A stretch of DNA of 64,000 nt from Eudromia elegans (lineage: Eukaryota; Chordata; Aves; Tinamiformes; Tinamidae): assembly GCA_003342815.1 (NCBI GenBank), contig PTEX01000278.1, forward strand, positions 543,440-607,439, read 5' to 3'. The translations under genes were made by a program, and so were the position numbers. Positions 12,432 to 23,672 of the stretch are shown here, one piece after another. Each line of letters starts with the position of its first letter. The stretch's first letter is position 1. The notes under the pieces were generated by a model, which was not told the DNA's origin, did not search any database, and saw only the letters and a program-made list of their open reading frames with translations.

Positions 12432-12540
12432 AAAAAATAGGAAGCATTTGTTTCATCAGTCAATTAATATACAAAACTAGCAAGTACTTGACTAGCAAGT
12501 CAGTTTAACTGACTGATGAAACAAATGCTTCCTATTTTTT
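12432..12540. repeat. Perfect 31-bp inverted repeat with 47-bp spacer
   Basis: The left arm (12432-12462) is the exact reverse complement of the right arm (12510-12540). Both contain the core GGAAGCATTTGTTTCATCAG or its complement. Pairing continues a few bases inward with one mismatch and stops abruptly outward. The spacer (12463-12509) holds a direct repeat of ACTAGCAAGT (12476-12485 and 12491-12500). It does not resemble a known avian MITE to me, and I see no target duplication at the edges. A recent inverted duplication by template switching is the simplest origin; a small foldback element or an assembly artefact is possible. Confidence 0.9.
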
Positions 12541-13863
12541 ATTAGCCAAATCAGGATTTTTTGTTTATTTGCAGTCTGGTTTCTGCTGCTGTGAACTTTT
12601 TACTAGAAGTGAAGTTCATCAGTTGTTTTAAGTTGTTGGATTAACATAAACTTCAGCATAATGACCAGTATCATCTTTGTATAGTGATTTTATTCCACTC
12701 TTGACCGTTTGTAATGAAAAATAATGTTGCTAGTTGAGCCAAATATGTATTTTCTTCTTTACAGCTAGTTAAACCGTGAGAGGAAATCAAAATGATGTAC
12801 TGCAGTGAAGTTTGGGTTGAACTTTTGTATTGATTTTTTTTTTTACAAACATCATTTCAATCAAGAATATAATATGCATCTTTGGGGAAAATGGCAATAC
12901 AATTGTAAATATAAATTGTGCATTTCATTGAGTCAGAAATGTATTTCTGTTACAATAAATATTTATTAGTGCCTTCCTTGCTAGTCGTAATAAGATAATA
13001 AGCTGATTTACCAGAATTGGTAGTACTCATGGGGCACTTAAGATGTGAACTGAGCAACCCAAAACTCAGATAATGTGTTTTGTGGAAGATTCTAAAATGA
13101 GTGAACAACAGAAGAAGTTAGGCTGAATGACATGAGCAAGACTTGGACAATATATTACATAGTGAGTGTGTTGTACATAACAAATTTGCTGAGAAGTGGG
13201 AATGCAATTGAGGATACACCTTCCCTCTCTTCTGTGACATTAGACACATCACTGACAGTTCTTAAAGGTTTCCGTTTCCACGTACGCAGAGCTCTTCATG
13301 CTTGATAGAAATTCTCGGAATCTGTGTGGCTATGTGTTTTTGTGATTCGTATAAAGACAAGTCTTGAGCTGTTATGCTTATTTTCCTCTCAATTAAGTGT
13401 TTTTGGAGGTCAGTCATTGCAGACTTTCAAATGTATGGTCGTTACGATAAGTTAGTCATAGTGGATAAACCTCAGAAAATCTAAACATTTTCATTAAAAA
13501 AAATCCATGGTTAATCTCTTTCAGAAAAGATAAGGAGGCACAAGAAAGAGCTAAATATTAGTTCTCATTTTCAAGGAGAAAAAAAAAAAACTTAGCAGTT
13601 CCTTTTAACTCACCGTCAAGGTGTATGAGTTTTGGCAATTTTTTCTCTCATTCACAGTCTTTACCATTATATTTTAGCCTATCCAGACACACACACAAAA
13701 AAACCCAATGTGCAAACCAAAGAATGCTTTATAGCACTTAAAACATTATGGTCACATTGTCTAATTGTTGGAAAGTGGTGTAGCTTTGCCAAAGTCAAGC
13801 AATGTCAGTTTGCAATACCCGAAGCTGTGTCTGCAAAGCACTTGAAAATAGCAGCTCTCTGCG

Positions 13864-13865
<2 letters not shown>

Positions 13866-13944
<79 letters not shown>
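13866..13944. repeat. Uninterrupted 79-base T homopolymer
   Basis: An unbroken T run in intron 6. On the - strand it would be a poly(A) tail, but I find no AATAAA-type signal and no recognisable gene sequence just upstream on that strand (13945 onward). A retrocopied mRNA is therefore not supported. The open frames of 74-152 codons crossing it are poly-Phe or poly-Lys artefacts. The length may be inexact, since such runs are hard to sequence. Confidence 0.95.
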
Positions 13945-13945
<1 letters not shown>

Positions 13946-15169
13946 GTGTTCAGATGTACAACAGGAGTTCTTCCTAAATAGTAAGTCAGAGGGTCCCCAC
14001 ATTTGCATAGAAAGTGGTCCGTCACACACTTTTTATATGAAAAATAAGTCCCTTCATCTGCCTTTTCCTATGCTTAGGAATCACCACTAAAAATAACAGT
14101 ATTTAAAAGATCTGCTCTGGCAAATTCTGGAAGCAGACCACAGGTAGAAATCTTTGTGGTCACTCTTGGGGAAGGGTAGTAGATATCACTGGTTTTTATG
14201 ACACCATTTGTGACTTATTTGGTATAGGCACTCCTCCTACAATGAAGAGGCTAACCACGTGAGACTATTATTCTTTACATTCAGGCAGCAGAATATTACG
14301 AAAACATGTAAGATTTATTCACTTTGAAACATTTCCATAGAGATATGTATACTCTAAAGAGTGACAAAGGTGGACTTTCTAGGAGATTAATGTTTTTATC
14401 TTGTATGTTGTCTATATTATTTTTTTCAATGCCAATGACTGAATAACCCAGTATTGTATCATGGTGAAATTTAGTATATGAAAACAAAATTCCTGTTTGA
14501 CTTAAGTGGCTTAGCCATCTGCCTCTAAACAATTAATTTGACCTGCTAAGTCTTGTTGTAACTCCACACTGACTACAAGTTTTTGGTAAAAGTGTGTTCT
14601 CAGTAGCAGAAAGTGATGTGCCTAGCGCTGGATCACATCATTATATAAAGCTCTTCACAGTTAAGCATATATATAAGCACTAAAGGAAGTCTAACTGGAG
14701 CCCACAGCTGCTGTGTTCAATTCTGCAGTCAGAGACAATGCCAAATGAATGATTCAGATCAGATGATCTGGCTAATTTTATGGCTCCTCTTGTTTAGAGA
14801 GGTAGTGGGATGGACCCGATTTATTCCAAGTTCTATTTCAAGTTATTTGAAATGCATATTAGTCAGAAGCAATTTTAAGAGCCATCCATATATGAACCGC
14901 TCTATGATGTGTTTCTGCTATCTGTTTGGATGAGTGTAATAACATTTGGGTTTTACTAGCATAAATATTTGCAATCACTAGTTCATGGTACTTTTTTTTT
15001 CTGATTTTTTCAGTGCTTATTTGATATTTTCTTATTCTGGAAATCATTTATGTCAGCAGTCTGTGTTTGAGTGTTCAAAGAAAGCAAATACATCTACAGC
15101 AAATTTGTTTAAAAATTATAACAAGTTTGCCCTCCAGTAACTATTTACAGTTTCTGTTTTCATTCAAAG

Positions 15170-15313
15170 ATAACCTTTGGAGGTATGCCTTTTTCTGGGA
15201 AGCCAAGTTCTAACAGTAGGAAAAATTTCAAAGGTTGTATGGAGAGCATCAACTACAATGGTAATAATATCACTGACCTTGCCAAGAGGAAGAAATTGGA
15301 ACCTTCTAATGTG
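15170..15313 (+). CDS. CNTNAP2: CNTNAP2 exon (human exon 7 equivalent), end of laminin G domain 1
   Basis: 48 complete codons: [20 protein letters not shown], then [20 protein letters not shown] and KKLEPSNV. No start codon is present because it is an internal exon. The Cys in KGCMES falls at human residue 336, which pairs with Cys368 in the next exon in laminin G domain 1 as I remember it. NIT is the sequon at 346. The exon is 144 bp, phase 0 on both sides, and can be skipped without a frameshift, but that would remove the conserved Cys and the last strands of the domain. Acceptor is a T-rich tract plus CATTCAAAG; donor is GTG|GTAAGA. The Val-to-Asn difference in NYNGNNIT compared with human adds an Asn but no new sequon. 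Confidence 0.96.
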
Positions 15314-18300
15314 GTAAGAGCATAATTGAATGGTCAGCTATACTTCTGCATGGTAAAAGAGACTACAAGATTTGCTAGTGTAATGGATATCCTTGTGATA
15401 GGCTAGAGCAATTTAATATATAAGGCATATTTTTTTCACATACCTGAGGATCTTATTTTATGTGCCTTTATGGCTTTATTTTTTAATATCTCAGAGCATT
15501 TTCCTGATGGTGGTTCTCTTTCATCTTTCCAAAACTACCCTTCAGTATCAGACAGTCACTTTTTAAAAGAAGCAGCTAGAACAATAAATATAAAAAGCAG
15601 ACCTATAAAATCATTGATTTTTAAAATTTTATTTATTTATTTTATTAAATTCTGTTACCTCTAACATGAGAGTAAAATTCACGTATTTACCCTTGGCAGT
15701 GTTGGTGCTTCATCAAGAGACTATGCTATGCTAGTTTAATTTTATGGTTCTGTTGCTTTCTGATTCTAAGAATGGCTATAAAAATACAAATTACCTTTGT
15801 TTTCAGTGGAATTACTTACATTACCTCAACCCTTTTAAAGCAGAATCAATTTTACTTTAATTAAATCAACATGTATTTTTATATTTCTTATAAAAACTTT
15901 TTCTCTTCTAGTTTTGAGTCTGATTTATCATGAAAAAAAGGCTCTATTGAGACTGCTGTTTTTGTTAATCATATTTATGATGATAGTGCTTAAGCAATCC
16001 AACCAGGATCAAAGCTCTGTTCTAGCGGATGCTGTACAGACACATAATAAGAGGCACCCCCTGCCTTAAGGAGTTTATTATTTGAAGAGATAGGGCAGAC
16101 AAAATGTGAGGAAAGGTACATGACAAGAAAAGTAATCAATATGATGATGAGATGTATTATAGGGGAAAAAGTGAAGAAGAGAGGAAAGAGATAAAAGAGG
16201 TGCGAGAAGGAAGGAATAATATTGTTATAGGCATATATGTGGTTGAATTTCAGAAATCACAGTGAAAGGGAGTGGAGAAGTTATTTTTGGAGAATAAAGA
16301 AGGCTAGAGAATCAAAGAAGATCTTGATTTGTTCTTGCACAAAAATCAGAAAAACGTTTAGGTCCCAACAAGGATTTCTTTAGTTTATTGATGAGATGAT
16401 GATTTCAAATTTGCACTTGAAATATGAATTTCATGTATTTACATTTAAAATGTAAATAATAAAGTACAGCTTTTTCTTTAATAATATGAATATTTAGCCC
16501 TTTAGTTTTAGAGAGTAACCATAATGGGGCAAGGGAGGGAAGGAATTTGTCAGTCGTTTATGTGATATAAAATATGGCAATGACTCTTTGGGAAAAGTGA
16601 GTAAGATGGATGTTATTGAGCAGTTGTTGTTGCCCTTATTAGTGGAGCCTGATTTATTTTAATAAAAGATAAATGAGACAAATGCTAAACATACTGAAAA
16701 GGGGATGTCAAGAAGAAACGACAGCCAATCCAGAGAATGAAAGTGTCTATTTTTCTCTTAAATCAACTTGCAAACAAGAGTCTGCAATGACCAAGTACAG
16801 TTGGTGCTATCTTGTTTGCAGCTTGACCAAAGACTAAGACAGAAACAAGTAACAAGCTTGCAAGCGACTTTCCTTGCCCATCTTTTCTATATTCTCTAAA
16901 AGAATAAATTGTTTTGTTTTCCTGTTTATTTGTTTGACATTTAGAAGCACAAAATGTAACAAATCAGGTAAGACTTTTGTTAAACTGTGTAAGTCAAGAG
17001 TATCATCTCCTCTGTTACTGAGAAGAGGGAACTAAAATTGTCAACCAACAAGTCTAGAGAAATTCCAGTTTAGAAACTTAGTTTCTTCATCAAAATTTTC
17101 TTCCTAGAAGTATATTTAGGGAAAGCAGCTTGGATGCTAGTCGTAGTTCATTTCCAAAGAATTGACTCATTTTTTATTTTTTGCAACAAAAATGTTCAGA
17201 AGGCTAGTACTTGCTTCCCTCCCTCCTTAAATCCAGTGTTCCAACATCTTCTGCAGCTGCTCTGCCATGGATTATTCCATATAGTCATAATAAACCTTAA
17301 AAAGTGTGTTTTCTTTAAATTATTTTTATTAGACAAGCAATATTTAAAGCTTAAAGATGAGTAATAAGCTGTTTTGAGAAAGATAGTGAAATAACATGAT
17401 AAACATTAGCCAGGGAACATTGCCTTTACTTGTACAATCCATCCAGAGTTAACAGGTATTTGTAGTTTTAATAAACTCATTACCTCTCTTTTGGGACCTG
17501 AGAATTCTGTTTGTGATTCTATTAACTGGGAAACATTTTAAAACTCACTTATATTTCCACAAGGGATAACATCTGAAAGTAGATAGGCACAACTGATTTA
17601 TACAAGGTAAACATGAAGCTGATTTGCAAGAGCGAAAATCATGAATTAAGTTATTTTCACCATTTCCCTTCCACTGTATCATTAACAATTCTTTAATAAG
17701 ACCAACCGTTTCAATATAAATGTGCAGTATGTTTGACTTTGAAATGTCATTGCGCAGTGAATTATTCAGCAATCCATTCTGAATCCATTCCACAAAGAAA
17801 GGATCCCTTTCTCTTTGAAAATAGGAATGCTTTATAGAGAAAGGCTGCAGATTAGTTCTAACTCTTGGCTTGGCCCTGGTGAGTAATCTGTATCCAATGG
17901 GCTTTACTTAAAAGAGGAGTCTTCTTCTGAAGTACAGTCATAGAGGGAAATGGTAATCCGATTCAGATTAAACTGAATCGCTCAGCAGGGAATATACCGT
18001 TTGGGTAGATAGCAAAGAAACCAGGATTATTACATTTCTCAAGAAATCTTCTATGCAGTTAGTGTTTGTGATAAATGATCCCATGAATGTGAAAGCAGAT
18101 TTGAATGCGTTCAGTGGCATTAACATTAGTAGGTGTTACACATGCAAGTATCCCATGCATCAGGGAGATGGGAGATTGTCAGTTAGATGTGAAAGCCTTC
18201 TTGTTAGGAGGAAATCATTAGTTCCTTGTGGAACAACAACAAAGAAGGTGGCAAGAACAGCATTTAGAGATGTCTAACACGGTATGCTTTCTCAGAGCTG

Positions 18301-20306
18301 CTTAACTTGTTGCATACTAAGGAAAACCATTTACGTTACAGCCGGTGATACATTCCTGGCATCTGTGACAGAACTGTTAAGATGTCAGGTCTTAGGAAAT
18401 CCTATCACCTTATTCCAGAAGCTATTTCTAATCCATAGGATGACTCTTAACACTGAGAAGGTGAGCAAAAGTGTACAAAGGGTATTTCAGGAACTCTCCA
18501 GACTCTTATTCTTAATGTAAGATTTGTGGTTTACCAGAAGTATTCTGTAGCAAATCTGGAAAATTTCAAGTTAAAACTATTCAAATAAACATATAGACTA
18601 TTTTGATTCAATAATTAGTTGGGTAAAATCTTAAGAATTTCAGGTAACATCTAGACTGGGAGTGTTGGGGTAGGGAGACATCCTCGCACCTCCTGGTAGC
18701 ACAGGAGCTGTCTGAAGGTCCTTTTTTTTTATGCAAAAAGTAATTGTCATTCACACTATAATATAAAAGTTTCCTATAGTTGTTTTAAAATAAGATATTC
18801 CTAAAGCCTTGAATATATTTGGTGAAACACAGGAGACATTGCGTGTATGTATAAAAAAAGCATGTCTTGTCATGCTGAGATTTTAATAAAGATAGGAACA
18901 AACCTTTTATGAGATCAGCATAAAGAAATATCTCCTTTAGTTCCAGATTCCTGAAAACATCATGATTTCTTGACTCATGACAGAGGCTGACTCCCTGATA
19001 GTCTAGTTGCTGCTCATTTTACTGGCCTCTGAAGGTGGAAAGTCTGGCAGTAAAACCTGCAGCACTCTGCAGGAGGCTTGTGTAGGAGGTGCTTGTGTAG
19101 AATGTATCTAAGAATGTGTCTGAAAAACAAAGTGCTAGAGAAACTCTGTACTATGTATTTTTTTCATTTACTTTTGACATAGAACTACTGTATAATACAC
19201 TGAATCTGCTGCTGAGGCAGAATCATGCTTTGGCCCATAGTGATTGAGGAGATAGTTAAAGTGGACAGTAAATACAAAATTCTAATGACACCACCTGGCT
19301 CATCTCCAGTTGAAAATTATTATTTCTAAAAAGCATTTACTTAGGGCCTTCCCCCAATACATTTTTAGATACAGAATTCCTATCTTGCTTCCAAATTCTC
19401 TAACTTTTCTCAAAATAAAATTTCCAGATGCATACTATAAATATGAAAATATGTACATGAAAGTTTATAATGGAAATTGTATGAGGTTGACCTTAAAAAT
19501 ACTTATATACCATAGAGATAGACAATTGACTGTCACTGGGAGTTTGAACAGTGCTGAAATTAAACCTGTTCCTGAGTGCCTCTGAAAATGCTTATAATTC
19601 AATATTTTTATTACAATACTAATAATAAAAATTTCTATAGTTCATCAGATAAAATTCTTCTTTGCTAAATTAAAAAGAAATAGTTGTAGAGCTACTATCT
19701 TCTTTGATAGAGTTCATCAGATAAGGTAACCTTTAGAACAAGATCCTCTTTGCTGCACAATAGAGGAGATCTTCAGTTGGGACAATCTTCACGTTGTATT
19801 GATGAGGTAAGTCAATTCTGGACCAAAATCAGCCTAGAGGATGCTATAAAATAGCATAGTAAGAGCTACACACTTTTTACATTTCCTAAAGAAAAGGATG
19901 TCTGGTAATGCAACCTGCCATTGTGGTGTCTCAGGAGAAATGTTATGAGAACCAAAGTGAAAATGCTTTCCTCTTAGGTTTTTTCTTAGTTGTGGTCTTA
20001 ACCACAGTCTTAACTCCTCAGGGCAAAGGCTGCCTCTTACTATGAACGTGCACAGTGTCTAATATAATGAGGCCAAGGCGTTAGCGCATACCCCTAGGCA
20101 AGCAACACTAATAACAACAGCAACAATGTAATCACAATATAATCATGATAATAATGATGATGCTAATACATTTTTATACGCAACTTATATTGACTTCAGC
20201 AGTCCTTAAATAGAATGAAACCTATAATGCTTTCTGGATGTAGGTATGAATTTAGAAAAGTCCTAGCATTTTACTTATGTTTTTGCTTTTTTTGTGTTTT
20301 ACTTAG
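15314..20306 (+). other. CNTNAP2: CNTNAP2 intron 7
   Basis: 4993 bp, phase 0, GTAAGA donor and TTTTACTTAG acceptor. It is AT-rich with a purine-rich stretch at about 16080-16325 and an 8-bp hairpin (CGATTCAG / CTGAATCG) at 17959-17980. I recognise no transposon. Open frames of 60-90 codons (for example 17134-17364, 18053-18277, 19310-19585) show no family resemblance and are probably chance. Confidence 0.92.
16080..16325. repeat. Purine-rich stretch on the + strand
   Basis: A strongly A/G-biased segment with many GAAGAGAGG- and GAGGAAAG-type words, inside intron 7. It is degenerate rather than a clean microsatellite. The flanks return to the usual AT-rich composition. Confidence 0.6.
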
Positions 20307-20571
20307 GGAAATTTAAGTTTTTCATGTGTGGAGCCACATACAGTTCCCGTCTTTTTCAATGCCACCAGTTACCTTGAGGTTCCTGGTCGTCCAAGTCAAG
20401 ATGTGTTCTCAGTCAGTTTCCTATTCCGAACCTGGAATCCGAATGGGCTTCTTGTCTTCAGCAACTTTGCAGATGGGCTGGGGAATGTTGAGATTGACAT
20501 AAATGAGGGCAAAGTCAGCGTCCATATCAATGTTACCCAAGTCAAGAAGAACCGAATAGACATCTCATCAG
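20307..20571 (+). CDS. CNTNAP2: CNTNAP2 exon (human exon 8 equivalent), start of laminin G domain 2
   Basis: 88 codons plus one base, starting [20 protein letters not shown], then [40 protein letters not shown] and ending RIDISS|G. The Cys in SFSC is at human residue 368, closing the disulfide with exon 7. Sequons NLS (363), NAT (379) and NVT (436) all fall at positions I remember as glycosylated in human. From VPVFF onward it is the first half of laminin G domain 2. It enters in phase 0 and leaves in phase 1; acceptor TTTTACTTAG, donor CAG|GTGAGT, the strongest donor of the four. The human match is high, with changes clustered in 'NEGKVSV' and 'QVKKNR'. Read-through would add about 23 codons and stop near 20642. 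Confidence 0.96.
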
Positions 20572-20833
20572 GTGAGTTGTGGTTTGTTTGGGTTTTTTTT
20601 AATAATTTAACAAAAGATTTTGCTTTTGCTGATGTTTTGTAAAAGCATCATGGACTTCCAAATTGGAAGAATTGCTAGACAGAATTCAAAATTGACATTG
20701 TATTAGTACATTTATTTATTTCTAAGCTAAATCCTTTATTGTGTGCTTTGGTAGAAGAATATTAAAATATTTGTTGAGTTTTGACAGGAGAGGGCAATAT
20801 GTATCCTTGCTGAAAGTAGCTTAATAGTTAAGA

Positions 20834-20857
20834 AACTCACATTAAAAAATGTGAGTT
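20834..20857. repeat. 10-bp perfect hairpin
   Basis: AACTCACATT and AATGTGAGTT flank an AAAA loop, 263 bp after the exon 8 donor. It is a strong short stem. It is too small for a microRNA precursor, and no longer stem extends it. Confidence 0.8.
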
Positions 20858-21962
20858 GTTTTAACCATAATACTGTTGAGAAAAATACCCTGGTGTTTTC
20901 TAAGTAAGCTGATGGGTCATTTTGAAGAAGTAGTAGGGCTTTGAATTCCTGTTGAAAGAGTTTTGCGGAAATACTGACTAAAAGAATCATATGGGATTAG
21001 TTTTGTTTCCGGAAGGAAAGGTGTGTGTTTCTTTTGGGTAATAAGCCTGTTGAAATCATTTGATGCTTACCTTTTACTAATTTGAACTTTCAGTCTACAT
21101 ATGGACATTTCTGGATCAGCTGTAGGCAGTGTGGTGTTACCGTACTTATGTCAATGATGCATTTTCTCAGTGAAGTCATAGCCTACTGAGTACCTTCATG
21201 AAAATCCAAGGTTGCTTGCAAGTGGTCTAGTTGCACAAAATACTATAATTGCTTGAAGTAGCTGATACATCAAACCCACTCATGCCAAAAAATAGACAGC
21301 CTTTTTACTTGAAGTCGTCCGTGTTTACTACATTTTTTTCAAGGATCTTATCAAGTCTGAAGTATTTCAGCCCTATAATTAGTAGGATTCATATACCAGT
21401 TGAGCTTAGAATGAATGGATGAAAAAAAAAATCCTGTTTTTCTTGCCTACATTTTTATTTGATTTAATATGCAAAAATATATTCTCCACCTTGTTTAAAC
21501 ATGGACTTTCTTGAGGAAATGTAAAAGAAAAAAGAAATGAGGATTTCAGTGTTGATTAGAAGAAATACGGGAAATTTAAACGTCACCAATTGCCGCAGAT
21601 TTCAGTCAGTGCATATGTTGCTCTAAAAACACATTTTAAGTTCCATTTAAAATTTAAACGCCTTTTTTAAAAAAATCCATTTTAAAAGTTTAGAGAAATC
21701 AGCATATATAAGGATTGTGTTGCCAGTTCTAGGTTCTGCAGACTCCTTCGACAGTAAAAAACAGAATCGTCAACTGTTTTGATTGTTGCAACATAAAATC
21801 AGATTATTCCTAATGTTTCTTCAAATTGTATCTTTTTTGTTTATATATGGTCAGTTCTCATATAAGAGCTCAAGAATCACATGCAGATATTCATTTTAAT
21901 AGCCATAATGCTAGATTTTGGAAATCATCATAGGATTACAATCCTGCAAGACAGCTTTTGGA

Positions 21963-22055
21963 AATCATAGAATGGTTGAGGTTGGAAGGGACCTCTAGAG
22001 ATCATCTAGTCCAACCCTCCTGCTCCAGCAGGGACACCTAGAGCACGTGGCAGAG
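21963..22055 (-). mobile_element. CR1 LINE, 3'-end fragment
   Basis: On the + strand it starts AATCATAGAATGGTTGAGG and carries the conserved 'gggacctctagagatcatct' block up to 'gagcacgtggc'. It is about 93 bp, the complement of the CR1 3' end, heavily 5'-truncated and without coding capacity. Confidence 0.9.
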
Positions 22056-22449
22056 AGAAATGCTTAGGAAAAGCAGTGGACTGGATGATTTTATACACCA
22101 ATAAGAACACAGTGAAAGAAAGCTGGTGAGAAGTATTAGCATCTGTGAAAAATATGATGAATTCCTTTGAAGTGCTAAAAAGAAAATTAGGAAAATACAA
22201 TGGGAATATCCCATAAAATGCAAAGGAAATGAATGGCTACAAAATCTTCAGTGTAGCCTGATATCTAAATACAATGCTTTGGAAATCTTGAAGATTTAGT
22301 GCTTCTTTTGCATTGTCGTAATAAAAATATCATTCAGTGTTTAGTTTTGATCATAGGAACCTTTTATATATTTGCATAGTTACCCCCTGAAATCCAGTTT
22401 TCATACCCAATTCAATTTAATGTATTGTTTGAGGATAAATTTTTATTAG

Positions 22450-23291
22450 AGACTTCATACTTTGATACCAAACTGGGAGGAGTAGCTGATACCCTGAGGG
22501 CTGCGCTGCCATTCCAGAGGGACCTGGACAACTGGGTGGAAAGAAACCTCATGAAGTTCAACAAGCACAAGTGCAGTGTCCTGCACTTGGGGAATAACAG
22601 GGAGACCAACCTTCTGGAGAACAGTTCTACAGACAGGGATCTGGGCGTCATGGTGGACAACAAGTTGGCCATGAGGCAGCAGGGTGCCCTCGTGGCCAAG
22701 AAGGCCAACGGAATCCTGGGCTCCATTAAGAAGCGTGTCTCCAGCAGATCTGCCTCTCTACTCAGCCCTGATGAGGCCGCACCTCGAGTACTGTGTGCAG
22801 TTTTGGGCTCCCCAGTGCAAGAGGGATGCGGAGCTGCTGGAGAGAGTCCAGCACATGGCTACAAAGATGATTAAGGGCCTGGAACATCTGCCCTATGAGC
22901 AAAGGCTGAGAGAGCTGGGCCTCTTCAGCCTGGAGAAGAGAAGACTGAGAGGGGGCCTCATCAGTATGTTTAAGTAGCTCAAGGGAGGGAACGAGGAGGA
23001 TAGTGCTGGCCTCTTTTCAGTGGTGACCAGCAACAGGACTAGAGGAAACGACCACAAACTGAAGCATCAAAAGTTCCACAGAAGCTTAAAGGAAAAATTT
23101 CTTACCAGTGAGGGTGATAGAGGCCTGGAACAGATTGTACAGAGAGGTTGTGGAGTCTCCTTCTCTGGGGTTATTCCAAACCTGTTTGGACACAAATCCT
23201 GTGCCATATGCAAGGTGACCTTGCGTGTGCAGGGGATTGGAGTAGATGATCTCCAAAGGTCCTTTCTAACCTTAATGATTCTATGCTTCTA
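22450..23291 (+). mobile_element. CR1 LINE, 5'-truncated, about 0.84 kb
   Basis: A CR1 3' portion starting near the sequence for 'TKLGGVADT', just after the reverse transcriptase active site. It runs through the ORF2 C-terminus and the 3' untranslated end to ATTCTATGCTTCTATT. Readable ORF2 pieces, in more than one frame, include [37 protein letters not shown] and [20 protein letters not shown]. At least two frameshifts and an in-frame stop ('ISMFK' then TAG) make it non-functional. It shares subfamily wording with the copy at 54061-56710, such as MRQQGA and the 'gtgtgcag' 3' end. It lacks the endonuclease and all catalytic residues. Confidence 0.95.
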
Positions 23292-23320
23292 TTATTATTA
23301 TTATTAATTATTATTATTAT
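23291..23320. repeat. (TTA)n microsatellite at the CR1 3' end
   Basis: ATT/TTA units interrupted once by TTAATTATT, directly abutting the 3' end of the CR1 copy. It probably grew from the insertion junction. Confidence 0.85.
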
Positions 23321-23626
23321 GTCAAATATTTTAATGACATTTTAGAAAGATAAAAAGAGAATAATATCTGCACTTCTAGTCCTATATGAAACTATGTTTA
23401 CAACTGTATATAGATTCAGTAAGATGAAGAGTTTTCAGGTCATTGTGAAAAGCATTGGAGAAAACCGCAAAGTTCAGAGACAAGAAAATTAAATGGTTAG
23501 CAAGCAGAATCAATTGACTGTGTTACAAAGAGTTAGAGCTGCTATTCATCTGAGAAACTGAAAACAGGTTTATGGTATATTGCTGATAGCAATTGATTCT
23601 ACTTTTTTCATTCTGTATAGTGTACA

Positions 23627-23672
23627 AATAGATGTATTTATACATCCAGAATAGATGTATTTATACATCCAG
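23627..23672. repeat. Two perfect 23-bp tandem units, each near-palindromic
   Basis: The unit begins AATAGATGTA and ends TACATCCAG, and is repeated exactly at 23627-23649 and 23650-23672. Within each unit GATGTA and TACATC are inverted around a TTTA centre, so each can fold into a small hairpin. Confidence 0.9.

Larger units (their letters stand above)
11396..15169 (+). other. CNTNAP2: CNTNAP2 intron 6
   Basis: 3774 bp, phase 0, GTAAAC donor and CATTCAAAG acceptor. It is the most repeat-laden of the short introns. In order it holds an LTR-like element, a CR1 3' fragment, a 31-bp perfect inverted repeat and a 79-base T run. The remaining sequence, about 12560-13860 and 13950-15160, is AT-rich with no recognisable gene. 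Confidence 0.92.

Noticed and set aside
13632-14090. 152-codon + frame and two - frames of 74-76 codons
   Set aside because: They cross the 79-base T run and consist largely of poly-Phe or poly-Lys. They have no conserved flanks and no gene evidence.
13866-14100. Retrocopied mRNA with poly(A) tail on the - strand
   Set aside because: No poly(A) signal or coding-like sequence precedes the tail on that strand, and no target duplication is visible.
20834-20857. MicroRNA-like hairpin after exon 8
   Set aside because: The stem is only 10 bp with a 4-base loop, far below a precursor's length.
22412-23307. Several open frames of 95-149 codons on both strands
   Set aside because: They are pieces of the truncated CR1 ORF2, or its antisense, rather than host genes.
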